Of a DNA stretch of 64,000 bases, positions 7,430 through 16,492 are shown piece by piece; the first letter of the stretch is position 1; every line of letters starts with the position of its first letter. Below the pieces are notes generated by a model that was not told where the DNA came from, searched no databases, and worked only from the letters and a program-made list of their open reading frames with translations. The DNA is from Pseudomonas lini (lineage in GTDB: Bacteria > Pseudomonadota > Gammaproteobacteria > Pseudomonadales > Pseudomonadaceae). Both the position numbers and the translations under genes were made by a program. The stretch lies in assembly GCF_030812475.1 (NCBI RefSeq), contig NZ_JAUSSR010000019.1:48951-112950 (forward strand), read 5' to 3'.

Positions 7430-9180
7430 TGCACTCGTTGCGCCAGGGATACGCTGAAAATGCCCCATTCATCGACCCGCATGCCGATCTTGCGAAAGCC
7501 GGAGGCGGCTACCAGTTGGTCCATTTCCGCCTGGGTTCGCCGGCGCATGACCCAGGCCTGGCCTTCGCGGTGACTGGTCAAGGCGCGGGCGATCAGCTCC
7601 AGTTGCGGGTGCCAGGGCTGTCCGGTGTAGACCAGATAACCACCGGGTTCCACGGCGTCGGCCAGTCCGGCGAGGGAGCCACTGACCATCTGGTTGTCGG
7701 CGAACAGCTCATACAGGCCGGACACCACCGCCAGCGTCGGCTTGGGATCGAGTGCGGCGAGGTCGGCACGGTCGAAGGCATCGCCTTTGACGAATCGGGC
7801 GATGTTCTCCAGACCTTTGTCGCGGATCAGCGTACTGCCGTCGCGCACGTTGATATCGCTGTAGTCGCGCAACAGGATCGATTCGGGGAGCGGGTCGATG
7901 CCCTGCAAGGCTTCAAGGATGTAGCGCCCGTGCCCGGCGGCGATGTCGACGATGCGCACTTCGCGGCCCTGGTCACGCAGTTGCGCCATGGCCAGGCGCA
8001 GCAGTTCTTCGACATGCAGCTTGCGTTGGCGAATGCCGCGCCAGCCGATCGAGTCCAGGTAGTTGCGGTCGATCAGGCGACCCACGGCAGACGTGCCGGT
8101 GGGCGTGTTGCGGTAGACGTAGTCCAGGGTACTGCCGGAATCGAAACCGGTGTCGAACCCCAGCTTGAGCCCGGACGACAGCCCGCTGCCGAGGCCCATG
8201 CCGGCACGGGTCATGCGCCAGTACAGGTCGCGCAGGGAATTGCGCGGCAATGGCGCGGCCAATGACTCCGATTCGGCGCAGGTCAGGCCCAGGCGGTCGG
8301 CGGCCAGCAGGGACTGGCGAGCCGCCGGTTGTTCGAAGTTGTGCAGGATAAAACGACGTACGCTGACGACGGCGGTCTCGCGACGCTGCTCACCCAGGGT
8401 GTCGTGGAAGAATCCCGGCAGGACATGTTTTTCCTTGTGCAGGCTGCCCAAACGCTCGAAGAACTGTTCTTGTGGTCGGCGATGCACAACGAAATCGGCG
8501 CCGGAGATCAACAGCTGCGTCGGCACCTGGATGGCCTGGGCGTCGGCCACCACACGCTCGGCAGCGTCGTAGAGGCCGAGCAGGACATTGACTGAAATCG
8601 CCTTGGTGATCAGCGGATCGTCGTCGTAGCTGGTGATCCGTTGCGGGTCATGGCTGAGAAACCGCGCTTTAACGTAGCTGTTGACGAAAAAGTTGCCTCG
8701 CCAGCGGCGCATCAGCGCCAGCCCCTGACGCGCGAAGGGCACGTAGAGCTTGACCTTGAACGCCGGTGACGCCAGCACCAGGGAGCGTATGCGTGGCGCG
8801 TAATCGTGGACCCAGGTGGCCACGATCACTGCACCCACGCTCTGGGCGATCACGGCAATATTTTCTTCGTCGATACCGTAGGCCGCGCGCAGGTGATCGC
8901 AGAAAGTCTGCACGTCACGCACGCTGGTGGAAACACCCGGGCTGTCGCCGCGGGCGCCGGGCGAGAGGCCATGACCCCGGGCGTCCCAGGCAAAGAAGTC
9001 ATGGTCGGGCAGATTCAGTTCATCCACCAAGTGGGCAATGCGCCCGGAGTGTTCATGGCCGCGGTGAAACAACAGCACGGCCTGGCGTGGTTCGCCCGGG
9101 GCCGCGGTGCCTGGCCAGTAGCGGTAAAACAATTTCACGCCGTCATGGGTGGTGAATGTCTGATGTTGAGCTTCGCGCAT
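7426..9180 (-). CDS. Alpha/beta hydrolase fused to a class I SAM methyltransferase (YnbC-like)
   Basis: The first ~300 of 584 residues form a monoacylglycerol-lipase-like hydrolase: DARGHGLSPG, a nucleophile elbow AQSVGA instead of the usual GxSxG, and a late GFFHDTLGE histidine region. The last ~250 carry a Rossmann methyltransferase with the SAM motif VDIAAGHGRY and an acidic strand ILLRDYSD. The length equals that of E. coli YnbC (about 585). It is joined by an ATGA overlap to the phosphatase gene, so both products are likely made in parallel. Confidence 0.87.
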   Translation of the reverse strand: MREAQHQTFTTHDGVKLFYRYWPGTAAPGEPRQAVLLFHRGHEHSGRIAHLVDELNLPDHDFFAWDARGHGLSPGARGDSPGVSTSVRDVQTFCDHLRAAYGIDEENIAVIAQSVGAVIVATWVHDYAPRIRSLVLASPAFKVKLYVPFARQGLALMRRWRGNFFVNSYVKARFLSHDPQRITSYDDDPLITKAISVNVLLGLYDAAERVVADAQAIQVPTQLLISGADFVVHRRPQEQFFERLGSLHKEKHVLPGFFHDTLGEQRRETAVVSVRRFILHNFEQPAARQSLLAADRLGLTCAESESLAAPLPRNSLRDLYWRMTRAGMGLGSGLSSGLKLGFDTGFDSGSTLDYVYRNTPTGTSAVGRLIDRNYLDSIGWRGIRQRKLHVEELLRLAMAQLRDQGREVRIVDIAAGHGRYILEALQGIDPLPESILLRDYSDINVRDGSTLIRDKGLENIARFVKGDAFDRADLAALDPKPTLAVVSGLYELFADNQMVSGSLAGLADAVEPGGYLVYTGQPWHPQLELIARALTSHREGQAWVMRRRTQAEMDQLVAASGFRKIGMRVDEWGIFSVSLAQRVQ

Positions 9181-9190
9181 TGCACTGTCC

Positions 9191-9814
9191 TTATGCTGAA
9201 GGGGTGTCTACCTGTACTTCCTTGAGGCCCTGGCGGACCCTGTTGATCAGCGTGTAAACCAACAACGCGGCGATGATCGCGAATACGGCGTTGATCCAAA
9301 ACGCGCTGATCCAGCCCAGTGCGATCGCCATCGCCACGACCCCCAGCACAAACGCCCGATCACTTTTGCCCATGGGCCCGTCGTAGCGTCGCGAGGCGCC
9401 AACCATGGGCCCCAGCACGCCACTGTATTCGCTGAATAAAGCGAGCAGGGCGACCATCAGGACCAGCCACAGGCTGACGTCCGGCAACAGGGCAAACGGC
9501 AGTATCAGGGCACAGTCGGCGGCAATATCGCACAGTTCATTGAGATAGGCCCCCAGGTGCGACTGCTGGTTGAACTCCCGGGCGAGCATGCCATCGATGG
9601 CATTGAGCGCCATGCGCAGGATCATCCATGCCGGCACGAGTAAAAATACCCATGGGTGCTGCGCGAAACCGGCGATCACCGCGCCCACCAGCACCGAGCC
9701 GATGCCTGCTATCAGGGTGATCTGATTGGCGGTGGTGCCCTTGTTGAACAGTCGTTGCACCAGCGGTCGCAGGAGGTTTTGGAACGCGGGTTTGATCTGG
9801 TAGATGCTGGGCAC
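9191..9814 (-). CDS. CDP-alcohol phosphatidyltransferase family protein (YnbA-like), first gene of the operon
   Basis: This 207-residue protein has about six membrane helices. Its CDP-alcohol transferase motif reads N-A-I-D-G-M-L-A-R-x8-G-A-Y-L-N-E-L-C-D. DG, AR, G and the last Asp are kept, but the first and third of the four metal-binding Asp of the standard D-x2-DG-x2-AR-x8-G-x3-D-x3-D motif are Asn. The start is GTG. The family swaps CMP of a CDP-alcohol for an acceptor alcohol; here the substrate is unknown. Ten bases separate it from the next gene. Confidence 0.85.
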   Translation of the reverse strand: MPSIYQIKPAFQNLLRPLVQRLFNKGTTANQITLIAGIGSVLVGAVIAGFAQHPWVFLLVPAWMILRMALNAIDGMLAREFNQQSHLGAYLNELCDIAADCALILPFALLPDVSLWLVLMVALLALFSEYSGVLGPMVGASRRYDGPMGKSDRAFVLGVVAMAIALGWISAFWINAVFAIIAALLVYTLINRVRQGLKEVQVDTPSA

Positions 9815-9956
9815 GTTGGTTGGGTCTCGGGGAAAAATGTAAGGGCGAGTTTCGGCCCGGGCGATTTTTCAGTGTAGGTGGGTTCTTGGGGGAGCACGTT
9901 TAGTTGACGGAGGAGATGTCGGGGGGCGTCATCAATGATCGGGATCATGGCTTCGC

Positions 9957-10409
9957 TCAAGGCGTGGCAAGCTGCAGAGCGCAGGTCGCCAATCTGTGCG
10001 TTGTAGCAGACTCTTCGCACCCCCGACCTGCGGCGATGTCGAGAATTGCGTGTTCGATCAGCTGGCGATCGGAGCGCCGTAGCAGGTTATCAAACTGCTC
10101 AGCAGCCTTGCGCGCGAAAGGCATGCGCTGATTGATGTCGGCCAGGATGGCGACGTAATCATTGCTGAAGCCCACCGTTCGTGCGTCACCAAGATGGGAA
10201 GTCAAGGATTCACCCACGGCGTGCCGAGTGACAGCGTGATGAGATAGCGTTCCTCTGTCGGTCGCTTATCGTCCCTGAACCGATTGACCACCAACATCAC
10301 CTGGTATTGGTCGCCTGCATGCCAGTAGGCTTTTCCGCCTCTAGTATCGTCCACGAAAAAGCGGGCCAGTGGGGTTACGAATCCAAATTGGGAATCCAGA
10401 ACCAGCCGG
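9957..10409 (-). pseudogene. Eroded gene remnant(s), unrecognised
   Basis: On the minus strand an open frame without a start runs from about 10409 to a stop at 10202-10204. It encodes a well-formed stretch (for example KAYWHAGDQYQVMLVVNRF) ending TPWVNP. It is cut upstream by the REP array. A second frame of 86 codons opens with GTG at 10217, overlaps that end, and stops at 9957. Neither has a ribosome site. I read this as the 3' end of one lost gene plus a short unrecognised frame. The rest of 9815-10400 shows nothing else. Confidence 0.45.
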
Positions 10410-10640
10410 CTCCTACAGGGGAATAGGGTACGGTTGGAGAAGGTTGGTTGACTGTCAGGATGTCTTCGCCGGCAAGCCGGCTCCTACAGGGGGATCGGGT
10501 ACGGTTGGAAGAGGTTGTTGACTGTCAGGACGCCTTCGCCGGCAAGCCGGCTCCTACAGGGGGATCGGGTACGGTTGGAGAAGGTTGGTTGACTGTCAAG
10601 ACGCTTCGCCGGCAAGCCGGTCTCCCGCAGGGGGGCAGTA
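10406..10640. repeat. Tandem array of 70-71 bp REP-containing units
   Basis: The block beginning TCCTACAGGGG recurs at 10411, 10482 and 10552, with a decayed fourth boundary at 10621. Each unit contains GGGTACGGTTGGAGAAGGTT, GACTGTCAGGA and TTCGCCGGCAAGCCGGC. Three near-identical head-to-tail units and part of a fourth result. Each carries a REP in one orientation only, unlike the inverted pairs elsewhere in the window. Confidence 0.9.
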
Positions 10641-10670
10641 GGCTGGAGGGTGCGGCCTGCAAGATCCGGG

Positions 10671-13600
10671 TTATTTCAGCAGTTTTTTAAACTCCTTCAC
10701 CGGCAACGGCCGGCTGTGCAAATACCCCTGATAGAAATGACAGCCCAGCCCCTGCAGGAAATCCAGCTGGTCCTGGGTTTCCACCCCTTCGGCGATCACC
10801 TTCAACTCCAGGCTGCGGGCCATGGCGACGATGGCGCGGATGATCTCGGCGTTGTTGGGATCGGTGGTGGCGTCGCGTATGAAGGACTGGTCGATTTTCA
10901 GGGTGTCGACCGGCAGGCGCTTGAGGTAGGTCAGCGAGGAGTAGCCGGTGCCGAAGTCGTCCATGGCAAAGCTGACGCCGAGTTTTTTCAGGCGGCGCAT
11001 TTTGCTGATGGTGTCTTCCAGGTTCTGGATGACGATGCCTTCAGTGATTTCCAGCTTCAGCAACGAGCAGGGCAGGCCGTGGCTGGCGAGGCTGCGTTCG
11101 ATGCGTTCGACGAAGTCGGTCTGGCGGAATTGTCGCGGGCTGATGTTCACGCACAGGCTGAAGTCGTGCGGGTCGATCAGGTTGTTGGCGATCAGTCGTT
11201 TGAAGGCGGTGCAGACCTCTTCGATGATCCAGGTGCCCACTTCGAGGATCATCCCGCTGTCCTCCAGCACCTTGATGAACTCCGTGGGCGACTGCGCGCC
11301 GAATTCCGGATGGTCCCAGCGTACCAGCGCCTCGGCGCCGACGATGCGGCCGTTGCGCGCGTCCACCTGCGGTTGGTAATGCACGCTAAACTCACCGCGG
11401 GACAGGGCCTGGCGCAGGTCGGTTTCCAGGCGCAGGCGTTCGCTCGCGGCCTTCTGCATGGTGTTGTGATACATCTGCGTGGTATTGCGACCCGAATCCT
11501 TGGCCCGATACAGCGCGATGTCGGCGCGCTTGAGCAGGTCGGTCGGGGTCGAGCCGTGATCGGGGATCAGCGCGATGCCGATGCTCGGGGTTACTTGCAG
11601 GCGCTGTCCGTCGAGGAACATCGGTTCGGACAGCAGTTCACGCAGGGTGTCGGCCAGATCCAGGACCTGATCGCTGACGTCGTTGCGCGAACCTTCCAGG
11701 CCGCTGAGCAGCACCACGAACTCATCGCCCCCCAGCCGCGCAACGGTGTCCTCCATGCGCACGCTGGCTTCAAGGCGCGCCGTGATGATTTTCAGCACCG
11801 TATCGCCCACCGGATGGCCGAGCGAATCATTGATGTGCTTGAAGTGATCGAGGTCGAGAAACATCAGGGCGCCGCGCAGGTTGTGGCGCTTGAGCAGGGC
11901 GATCTGCTGGCTCAGGCGGTCCATCAGCAGCGCGCGGTTGGGCAGGTTGGTCAAGGGGTCGTGGTAGGCCAGGTGGCGGATCTGCGCTTCGGCGTTTTTC
12001 AGCAGGCTGACGTCCCGCGCCGTCAGCAGCAGGCAGGCGGTTTCGTTCAGGGTGATGGGTTCCACCGAGACTTCGACGGTCAGCAGTTCGCCGCGTTTGT
12101 TGCGCCCGAGCATTTCCAGGTGATGCACCCGACCCTTGAGCTGAAGCTCGGCGAGCAGTATCGATCGTTGTTTTTCCTCGGCCCAGATGCCGACCTGATA
12201 CACCGTGCGGCCGATCACTTCGTCGGCGCGATAGCCGGTCAGGCGGCAGAAGCCATCGTTGACTTCCAGATAGCGTCCGGTGTCGCGCTCGGTGATGGTG
12301 ATGGCGTCGGGGCTGGAGTGGAAGGCCTTGGCGAACTTCTCTTCGCTGGCCTTGAGCGCCGCTTCCGAGCGTTGCTGCTGGGTGATGTCGCGCAGGGTGG
12401 TGACGATGCACGGCTGGTCGCCGACGCTGATCTGGCGGCTGGAAATCACGCAGGTCAGGGTTTTCCCGTCTTTGTGCTGGACCAGGATCGCGACATTGTT
12501 CAGGCCTTGTTCGCGGATGACCCGTTCGATCCGCCGCAGGCTTTTCTCCGAAGCGTCCCACATGCCGATTTCGTCGGCACTGCGGCCGATCACTTCGGCG
12601 GTGCTCCAGCCGAAGGTCTGGGTGAAGCTCGAATTGATCTCGATGAACAGGCCGGTGTCCTGGTGGGTCACGCAGATCGGGTCCGGGCTGACCTGGAACA
12701 GGGTGGCGAATTTCTCTTCGGAGGCCACCAGGCGCTGTTCGCGCTCCACCTGATCGGTGATGTCGAGCAGCGTGCCGGCCATGCGCAGCGGCGCGCCGTT
12801 GTCATCGCGGTAAAGCCGGGCGCGGCTTTCCAGGTAGCGCGAATTGCCGTCCGGCAGTTGCACGCGGTAGGTCAGCTGGTAATTGCCGGCCGGGCCTTCG
12901 CGCAAGCTGCGGTAGGCGTCGCGCATGCTGTTGCGCTCTTCGTCGGGCACGCCTTCGAAAAAATCGTCGAAGGCTTCATGGAAAGGCTTGGCTTCCAGCC
13001 CGTGCAGTTGGGCGGCCCGCGCCGAACCGTAGAGCATGCCGCTGGGTATGTGCCAGTCCCAGGTGCCCAGTTGCGCCGAATCCAGGGCCAGGTCGAGGCG
13101 TTCCTGGCTGTCTTTGAGGGCGTGTTCGGCGGCTTTGCGTTCGGTGGTATCCAGGAAAGTGCTCAGCAGATAGGGCTGGCCTTCGAGCTCGACTTTCTGC
13201 GCGCTGAGGATGCCGTCGTGGACCAGGCCATTGCTGGCGCGAAGCTGCACTTCCATGTTGATCAATTCACCCTTGGCCTTGGTCGCCTTGACCAGTTGCG
13301 CCCGTTGTTCCGGGTGCACCCACAGGCCCAGCTCGAGGGTGGTGCGGCCAATCGCATCCTGGACCGGCCAGCCGAACAGGCTTTCGAAATACTGGTTGGC
13401 TTCGCTGATCAGGCCGTCTTCCTGGCGGGTCAGCAACACCATGTTCGGACACAGGTGAAACAGCGTGGCGAAGCGTTTTTCCGAACTGCTCAGGGCTTGT
13501 TCACGCTGACGCTGGTGGGTGATTTCGCGGATGACGCCAATCATCCGTGGCCGGCCGTGCTTGTCCGGCAGCAGGCTGCCGTTGATCTCCAGCCAGTGCA

Positions 13601-13949
13601 GGCTGCCGTCGGGCCAGCGGATGCGGTGGTGCATCGCCTGTTCCAACGGGGCGCCGGCAATCACCGCGTGGAAGGCGCGAATGGTTTTCGCCCGGTCCTC
13701 GGGTGGTAGCAAGTCCAAGTATTCCAGATCGGCCGGCAGCGGTTGCCGGGGATCGAAGCCGAACAACGCCTGGGTGCCCCGGGACCAACTGATCTGCCCG
13801 CGCTCGATGTCCCAGTACCAGGCGCCCAGGCGCGCGCCGTTGAGGGCGGCCAGCAATTGCGGGGCGCTTTCCCAGCTCTGCTCGGACCGTTTCGGGTCGA
13901 GCGCCTGAATGCGCGGCATCGGCGGAATTCGGTCAACAGATTTCGGCAT
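10671..13949 (-). CDS. Five-PAS GGDEF-EAL cyclic-di-GMP signalling protein
   Basis: This protein of about 1092 residues has five consecutive PAS domains (the first and third are of the W-x-W PAS_3 type), then GGDEF (RLGGDEFVVL, residue about 738) and EAL (AEALVRW, about 870; DDFGTGYSSL and the late E-G-V-E-T also present). Both catalytic signatures are intact, so it may act as a diguanylate cyclase, a phosphodiesterase, or one regulated by the other. No transmembrane segment is seen, so it is probably cytosolic. ATG 13949 with AAGG upstream is preferred to an in-frame start 17 codons earlier. Confidence 0.9.
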   Translation of the reverse strand: MPKSVDRIPPMPRIQALDPKRSEQSWESAPQLLAALNGARLGAWYWDIERGQISWSRGTQALFGFDPRQPLPADLEYLDLLPPEDRAKTIRAFHAVIAGAPLEQAMHHRIRWPDGSLHWLEINGSLLPDKHGRPRMIGVIREITHQRQREQALSSSEKRFATLFHLCPNMVLLTRQEDGLISEANQYFESLFGWPVQDAIGRTTLELGLWVHPEQRAQLVKATKAKGELINMEVQLRASNGLVHDGILSAQKVELEGQPYLLSTFLDTTERKAAEHALKDSQERLDLALDSAQLGTWDWHIPSGMLYGSARAAQLHGLEAKPFHEAFDDFFEGVPDEERNSMRDAYRSLREGPAGNYQLTYRVQLPDGNSRYLESRARLYRDDNGAPLRMAGTLLDITDQVEREQRLVASEEKFATLFQVSPDPICVTHQDTGLFIEINSSFTQTFGWSTAEVIGRSADEIGMWDASEKSLRRIERVIREQGLNNVAILVQHKDGKTLTCVISSRQISVGDQPCIVTTLRDITQQQRSEAALKASEEKFAKAFHSSPDAITITERDTGRYLEVNDGFCRLTGYRADEVIGRTVYQVGIWAEEKQRSILLAELQLKGRVHHLEMLGRNKRGELLTVEVSVEPITLNETACLLLTARDVSLLKNAEAQIRHLAYHDPLTNLPNRALLMDRLSQQIALLKRHNLRGALMFLDLDHFKHINDSLGHPVGDTVLKIITARLEASVRMEDTVARLGGDEFVVLLSGLEGSRNDVSDQVLDLADTLRELLSEPMFLDGQRLQVTPSIGIALIPDHGSTPTDLLKRADIALYRAKDSGRNTTQMYHNTMQKAASERLRLETDLRQALSRGEFSVHYQPQVDARNGRIVGAEALVRWDHPEFGAQSPTEFIKVLEDSGMILEVGTWIIEEVCTAFKRLIANNLIDPHDFSLCVNISPRQFRQTDFVERIERSLASHGLPCSLLKLEITEGIVIQNLEDTISKMRRLKKLGVSFAMDDFGTGYSSLTYLKRLPVDTLKIDQSFIRDATTDPNNAEIIRAIVAMARSLELKVIAEGVETQDQLDFLQGLGCHFYQGYLHSRPLPVKEFKKLLK

Positions 13950-14024
13950 TTTCAAGCCTTGGGCTGAATTGGGCGTTAAGCACAGGAGTTCACGGCGCAA
14001 AAGACGCTATAGACGTAGCACAGC

Positions 14025-14915
14025 TTAGCCCTGAATCCCTGGCCCATCGATTTGTGCATCCAGCAGGGCCATGAAGGCCCGTGCCGCATTCGAGAGCGTC
14101 CGTTCGGTGTGCAAGATATAGCCTAGCTGGCGAGTCAGTTGTATGCCTGGTAAAGGTATTCGCGCAACTTGCTCGTCGAGCATGGTGCGCGGCAGCACGC
14201 TCCAGGCCAGGCCGATCGAGACCATCATCTTGATCGTTTCCAGATAATTGGTGCTCATGGCAATGTTCGGCGTCAGCCCCCGGGCCTCGAACAGGCGCTG
14301 GACGATGTGGTGGGTAAAGGTGTTGCCGCCGGGAAAGACCGCCGGGTGCAGGGCAATGTCCGCCAGGCTGACCGGGCCATTGCTGATCAGCGAATGCTCC
14401 GGGGCGACCACGAAATCCAGCGGGTCGTCCCATACGGGCGTGGCCTTGACCAGGGCGTGGGGCTCTGGCGCCAGGGTGATGACCGCCAGCTCGGCGCGGC
14501 CATGGAGGATTTCTTCGTAGGCCACTTCCGAGTCGAGGAACTGGATATCCAGTGCCACCTGCGGGTAGCGTCGGGTGAACTCCCTTAATAACGGCGGCAG
14601 GCGGTGCAGGCCGATGTGGTGACTGGTGGCCAGGGTCAAGCGGCCGCTCACTTCGCCGGTCAGGTTGGTCAGGGCGCGGCGGGTATCATCGAGCACGTTC
14701 AGGATCTGATAGGCCCGGGGCAGCAAGGCGCGGCCGGCCTCGGTCAGGCCGACTTCACGACCGAGGCGATCGAACAGGCGCACCTTCAATTGCTGTTCCA
14801 GCCCGGCGATGCGTTTGCTGATGGCCGGTTGCGTGAGGTGCAGCCGCTCGCCGGCCCCGGAGAAGCTGCCGGTTTCGGCAATCGCTATGAAAGCATTGAG
14901 GTTGGCCAGATCCAT
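14025..14915 (-). CDS. LysR family transcriptional regulator, divergent from leuC
   Basis: This 296-residue protein has an N-terminal winged helix-turn-helix (residues 1-60, with GSFSGAGERLHLTQPAISKRI) and a periplasmic-binding-like effector domain. ATG 14915 with GGAA 7 bases upstream is preferred to a longer start. The 148-base gap to leuC is AT-rich and could hold shared operator sites, so it may regulate leuCD or its own unlinked targets. The effector cannot be read from the sequence. Confidence 0.9.
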   Translation of the reverse strand: MDLANLNAFIAIAETGSFSGAGERLHLTQPAISKRIAGLEQQLKVRLFDRLGREVGLTEAGRALLPRAYQILNVLDDTRRALTNLTGEVSGRLTLATSHHIGLHRLPPLLREFTRRYPQVALDIQFLDSEVAYEEILHGRAELAVITLAPEPHALVKATPVWDDPLDFVVAPEHSLISNGPVSLADIALHPAVFPGGNTFTHHIVQRLFEARGLTPNIAMSTNYLETIKMMVSIGLAWSVLPRTMLDEQVARIPLPGIQLTRQLGYILHTERTLSNAARAFMALLDAQIDGPGIQG

Positions 14916-15063
14916 TGTCGTATTCCAGTTGGTTATCCAAAGCATAAAAAATATGAATTTGAGTTATTTAATGTAACCCCCTAGGATCGACCTCACAAGC
15001 CAAAGGGTTATTGAACCGTTCGATGCCCGGGGCATAGAAACAAGCTGATGAGGAAACCGTCTG

Positions 15064-16482
15064 ATGGCCGGCAAAACGCTCTACGACAAGCTCTGGGATT
15101 CGCACTTGGTCAAGCAGCGCGACGATGGCTCTGCGCTGATCTACATCGATCGTCACATCATCCATGAAGTGACCTCGCCGCAAGCCTTCGAAGGCCTGCG
15201 CCTGGCCGGGCGCAAGCCTTGGCGCATCGATGCCAACATCGCGACCCCGGACCACAACGTACCGACCACACCGGAGCGCAAGGGCGGCATCGACGCCATC
15301 GCCGACGAAGTCTCGCGCCTGCAGGTGCAGACCCTCGACGATAACTGTGACGAGTACGGCATCGTCGAATTCAAGATGAATGACGTGCGCCAGGGCATCG
15401 TCCACGTCATCGGCCCGGAGCAGGGCGCGACCTTGCCGGGCATGACCGTGGTCTGCGGCGACTCCCATACCTCGACCCATGGCGCGTTTGGCGCGTTGGC
15501 GCACGGTATCGGCACCTCCGAGGTCGAGCACGTGCTCGCCACCCAGTGCCTGGTCGCAAAGAAAATGAAGAACATGCGGGTAGAGGTCGAAGGCAAGCTG
15601 CCATTCGGCGTGACTGCCAAGGACATCGTCCTCGCCGTGATCGGCAAGATCGGCACCGCCGGCGGTAACGGCCATGCCATCGAGTTCGCCGGTAGCGCGA
15701 TTCGCGACCTGTCCGTCGAAGGCCGCATGACCATCTGCAACATGTCGATCGAGGCCGGTGCGCGCGTCGGCCTGGTGGCGGCGGACGAAAAGACCGTGGA
15801 ATACGTCAAGGGCCGTCCATTTGCGCCGAAAGGCGCGGAATGGGACCTGGCTGTCGAAGCCTGGAAAGACCTGGTGTCCGACGCCGATGCCGTGTTCGAC
15901 ACGGTGATCGAGCTCGACGCAACCCAGATCAAGCCGCAGGTCAGCTGGGGCACCTCGCCTGAGATGGTCTTGGCGGTCGACCAGAACGTTCCGGATCCTG
16001 CCAAGGAAATGGACCTGGTCAAGCGCGGTTCCATCGAACGCGCCTTGAAGTACATGGGCTTGACCGCCAATCAGGCGATCACCGACATCCAGCTGGACCG
16101 TGTTTTCATCGGCTCCTGCACCAACTCGCGGATCGAAGACCTGCGTGCGGCGGCAGTGATCGCCAAGGGCCGCAAAGTGGCGTCGACCATCAAGCAGGCC
16201 ATCGTGGTGCCGGGCTCGGGCCTGGTCAAGGCGCAGGCCGAATCGGAAGGCCTGGACAAGATTTTCCTCGAGGCCGGTTTCGAATGGCGCGAGCCGGGCT
16301 GCTCGATGTGCCTGGCGATGAACCCGGACCGTCTGGAGTCCGGCGAGCATTGCGCCTCGACCTCCAACCGTAACTTCGAAGGCCGTCAGGGTGCCGGTGG
16401 TCGTACCCACCTGGTGAGCCCGGCCATGGCCGCCGCCGCCGCTGTGAACGGTCGTTTTGTCGACGTCCGTGAATTGATCTAA
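15064..16482 (+). CDS. leuC: 3-isopropylmalate dehydratase, large subunit
   Basis: This 472-residue aconitase-fold protein isomerises 2- to 3-isopropylmalate in leucine synthesis, as a LeuC-LeuD heterodimer. The three [4Fe-4S] cysteines appear as FIGSCTNSR (residue about 347) and CSMCLAMN (about 410). GDSHTSTHGAFG and the length are standard. AGGAAACCGTCTG precedes the ATG. leuD follows after 10 bases. Confidence 0.97.
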   Translation: MAGKTLYDKLWDSHLVKQRDDGSALIYIDRHIIHEVTSPQAFEGLRLAGRKPWRIDANIATPDHNVPTTPERKGGIDAIADEVSRLQVQTLDDNCDEYGIVEFKMNDVRQGIVHVIGPEQGATLPGMTVVCGDSHTSTHGAFGALAHGIGTSEVEHVLATQCLVAKKMKNMRVEVEGKLPFGVTAKDIVLAVIGKIGTAGGNGHAIEFAGSAIRDLSVEGRMTICNMSIEAGARVGLVAADEKTVEYVKGRPFAPKGAEWDLAVEAWKDLVSDADAVFDTVIELDATQIKPQVSWGTSPEMVLAVDQNVPDPAKEMDLVKRGSIERALKYMGLTANQAITDIQLDRVFIGSCTNSRIEDLRAAAVIAKGRKVASTIKQAIVVPGSGLVKAQAESEGLDKIFLEAGFEWREPGCSMCLAMNPDRLESGEHCASTSNRNFEGRQGAGGRTHLVSPAMAAAAAVNGRFVDVRELI

Positions 16483-16492
16483 GGAGCGCAGC

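Noticed and set aside
10406..10640. Possible CRISPR array
   Set aside because: Only three to four units of 70-71 bases are present, the whole unit repeats with no unique spacers, and each contains a REP core. No cas gene is nearby.
10650..13709. Open frame of 1019 codons on the plus strand
   Set aside because: It lies fully antisense to the PAS-GGDEF-EAL gene, has no recognisable domain and is rich in Gln/Ala/Val/Gly, as expected from the complement of high-GC codons.
14916..15063. Leucine attenuator leader in front of leuC
   Set aside because: No short frame with a run of Leu codons and no terminator-type hairpin was found; control by the divergent LysR protein is more plausible.
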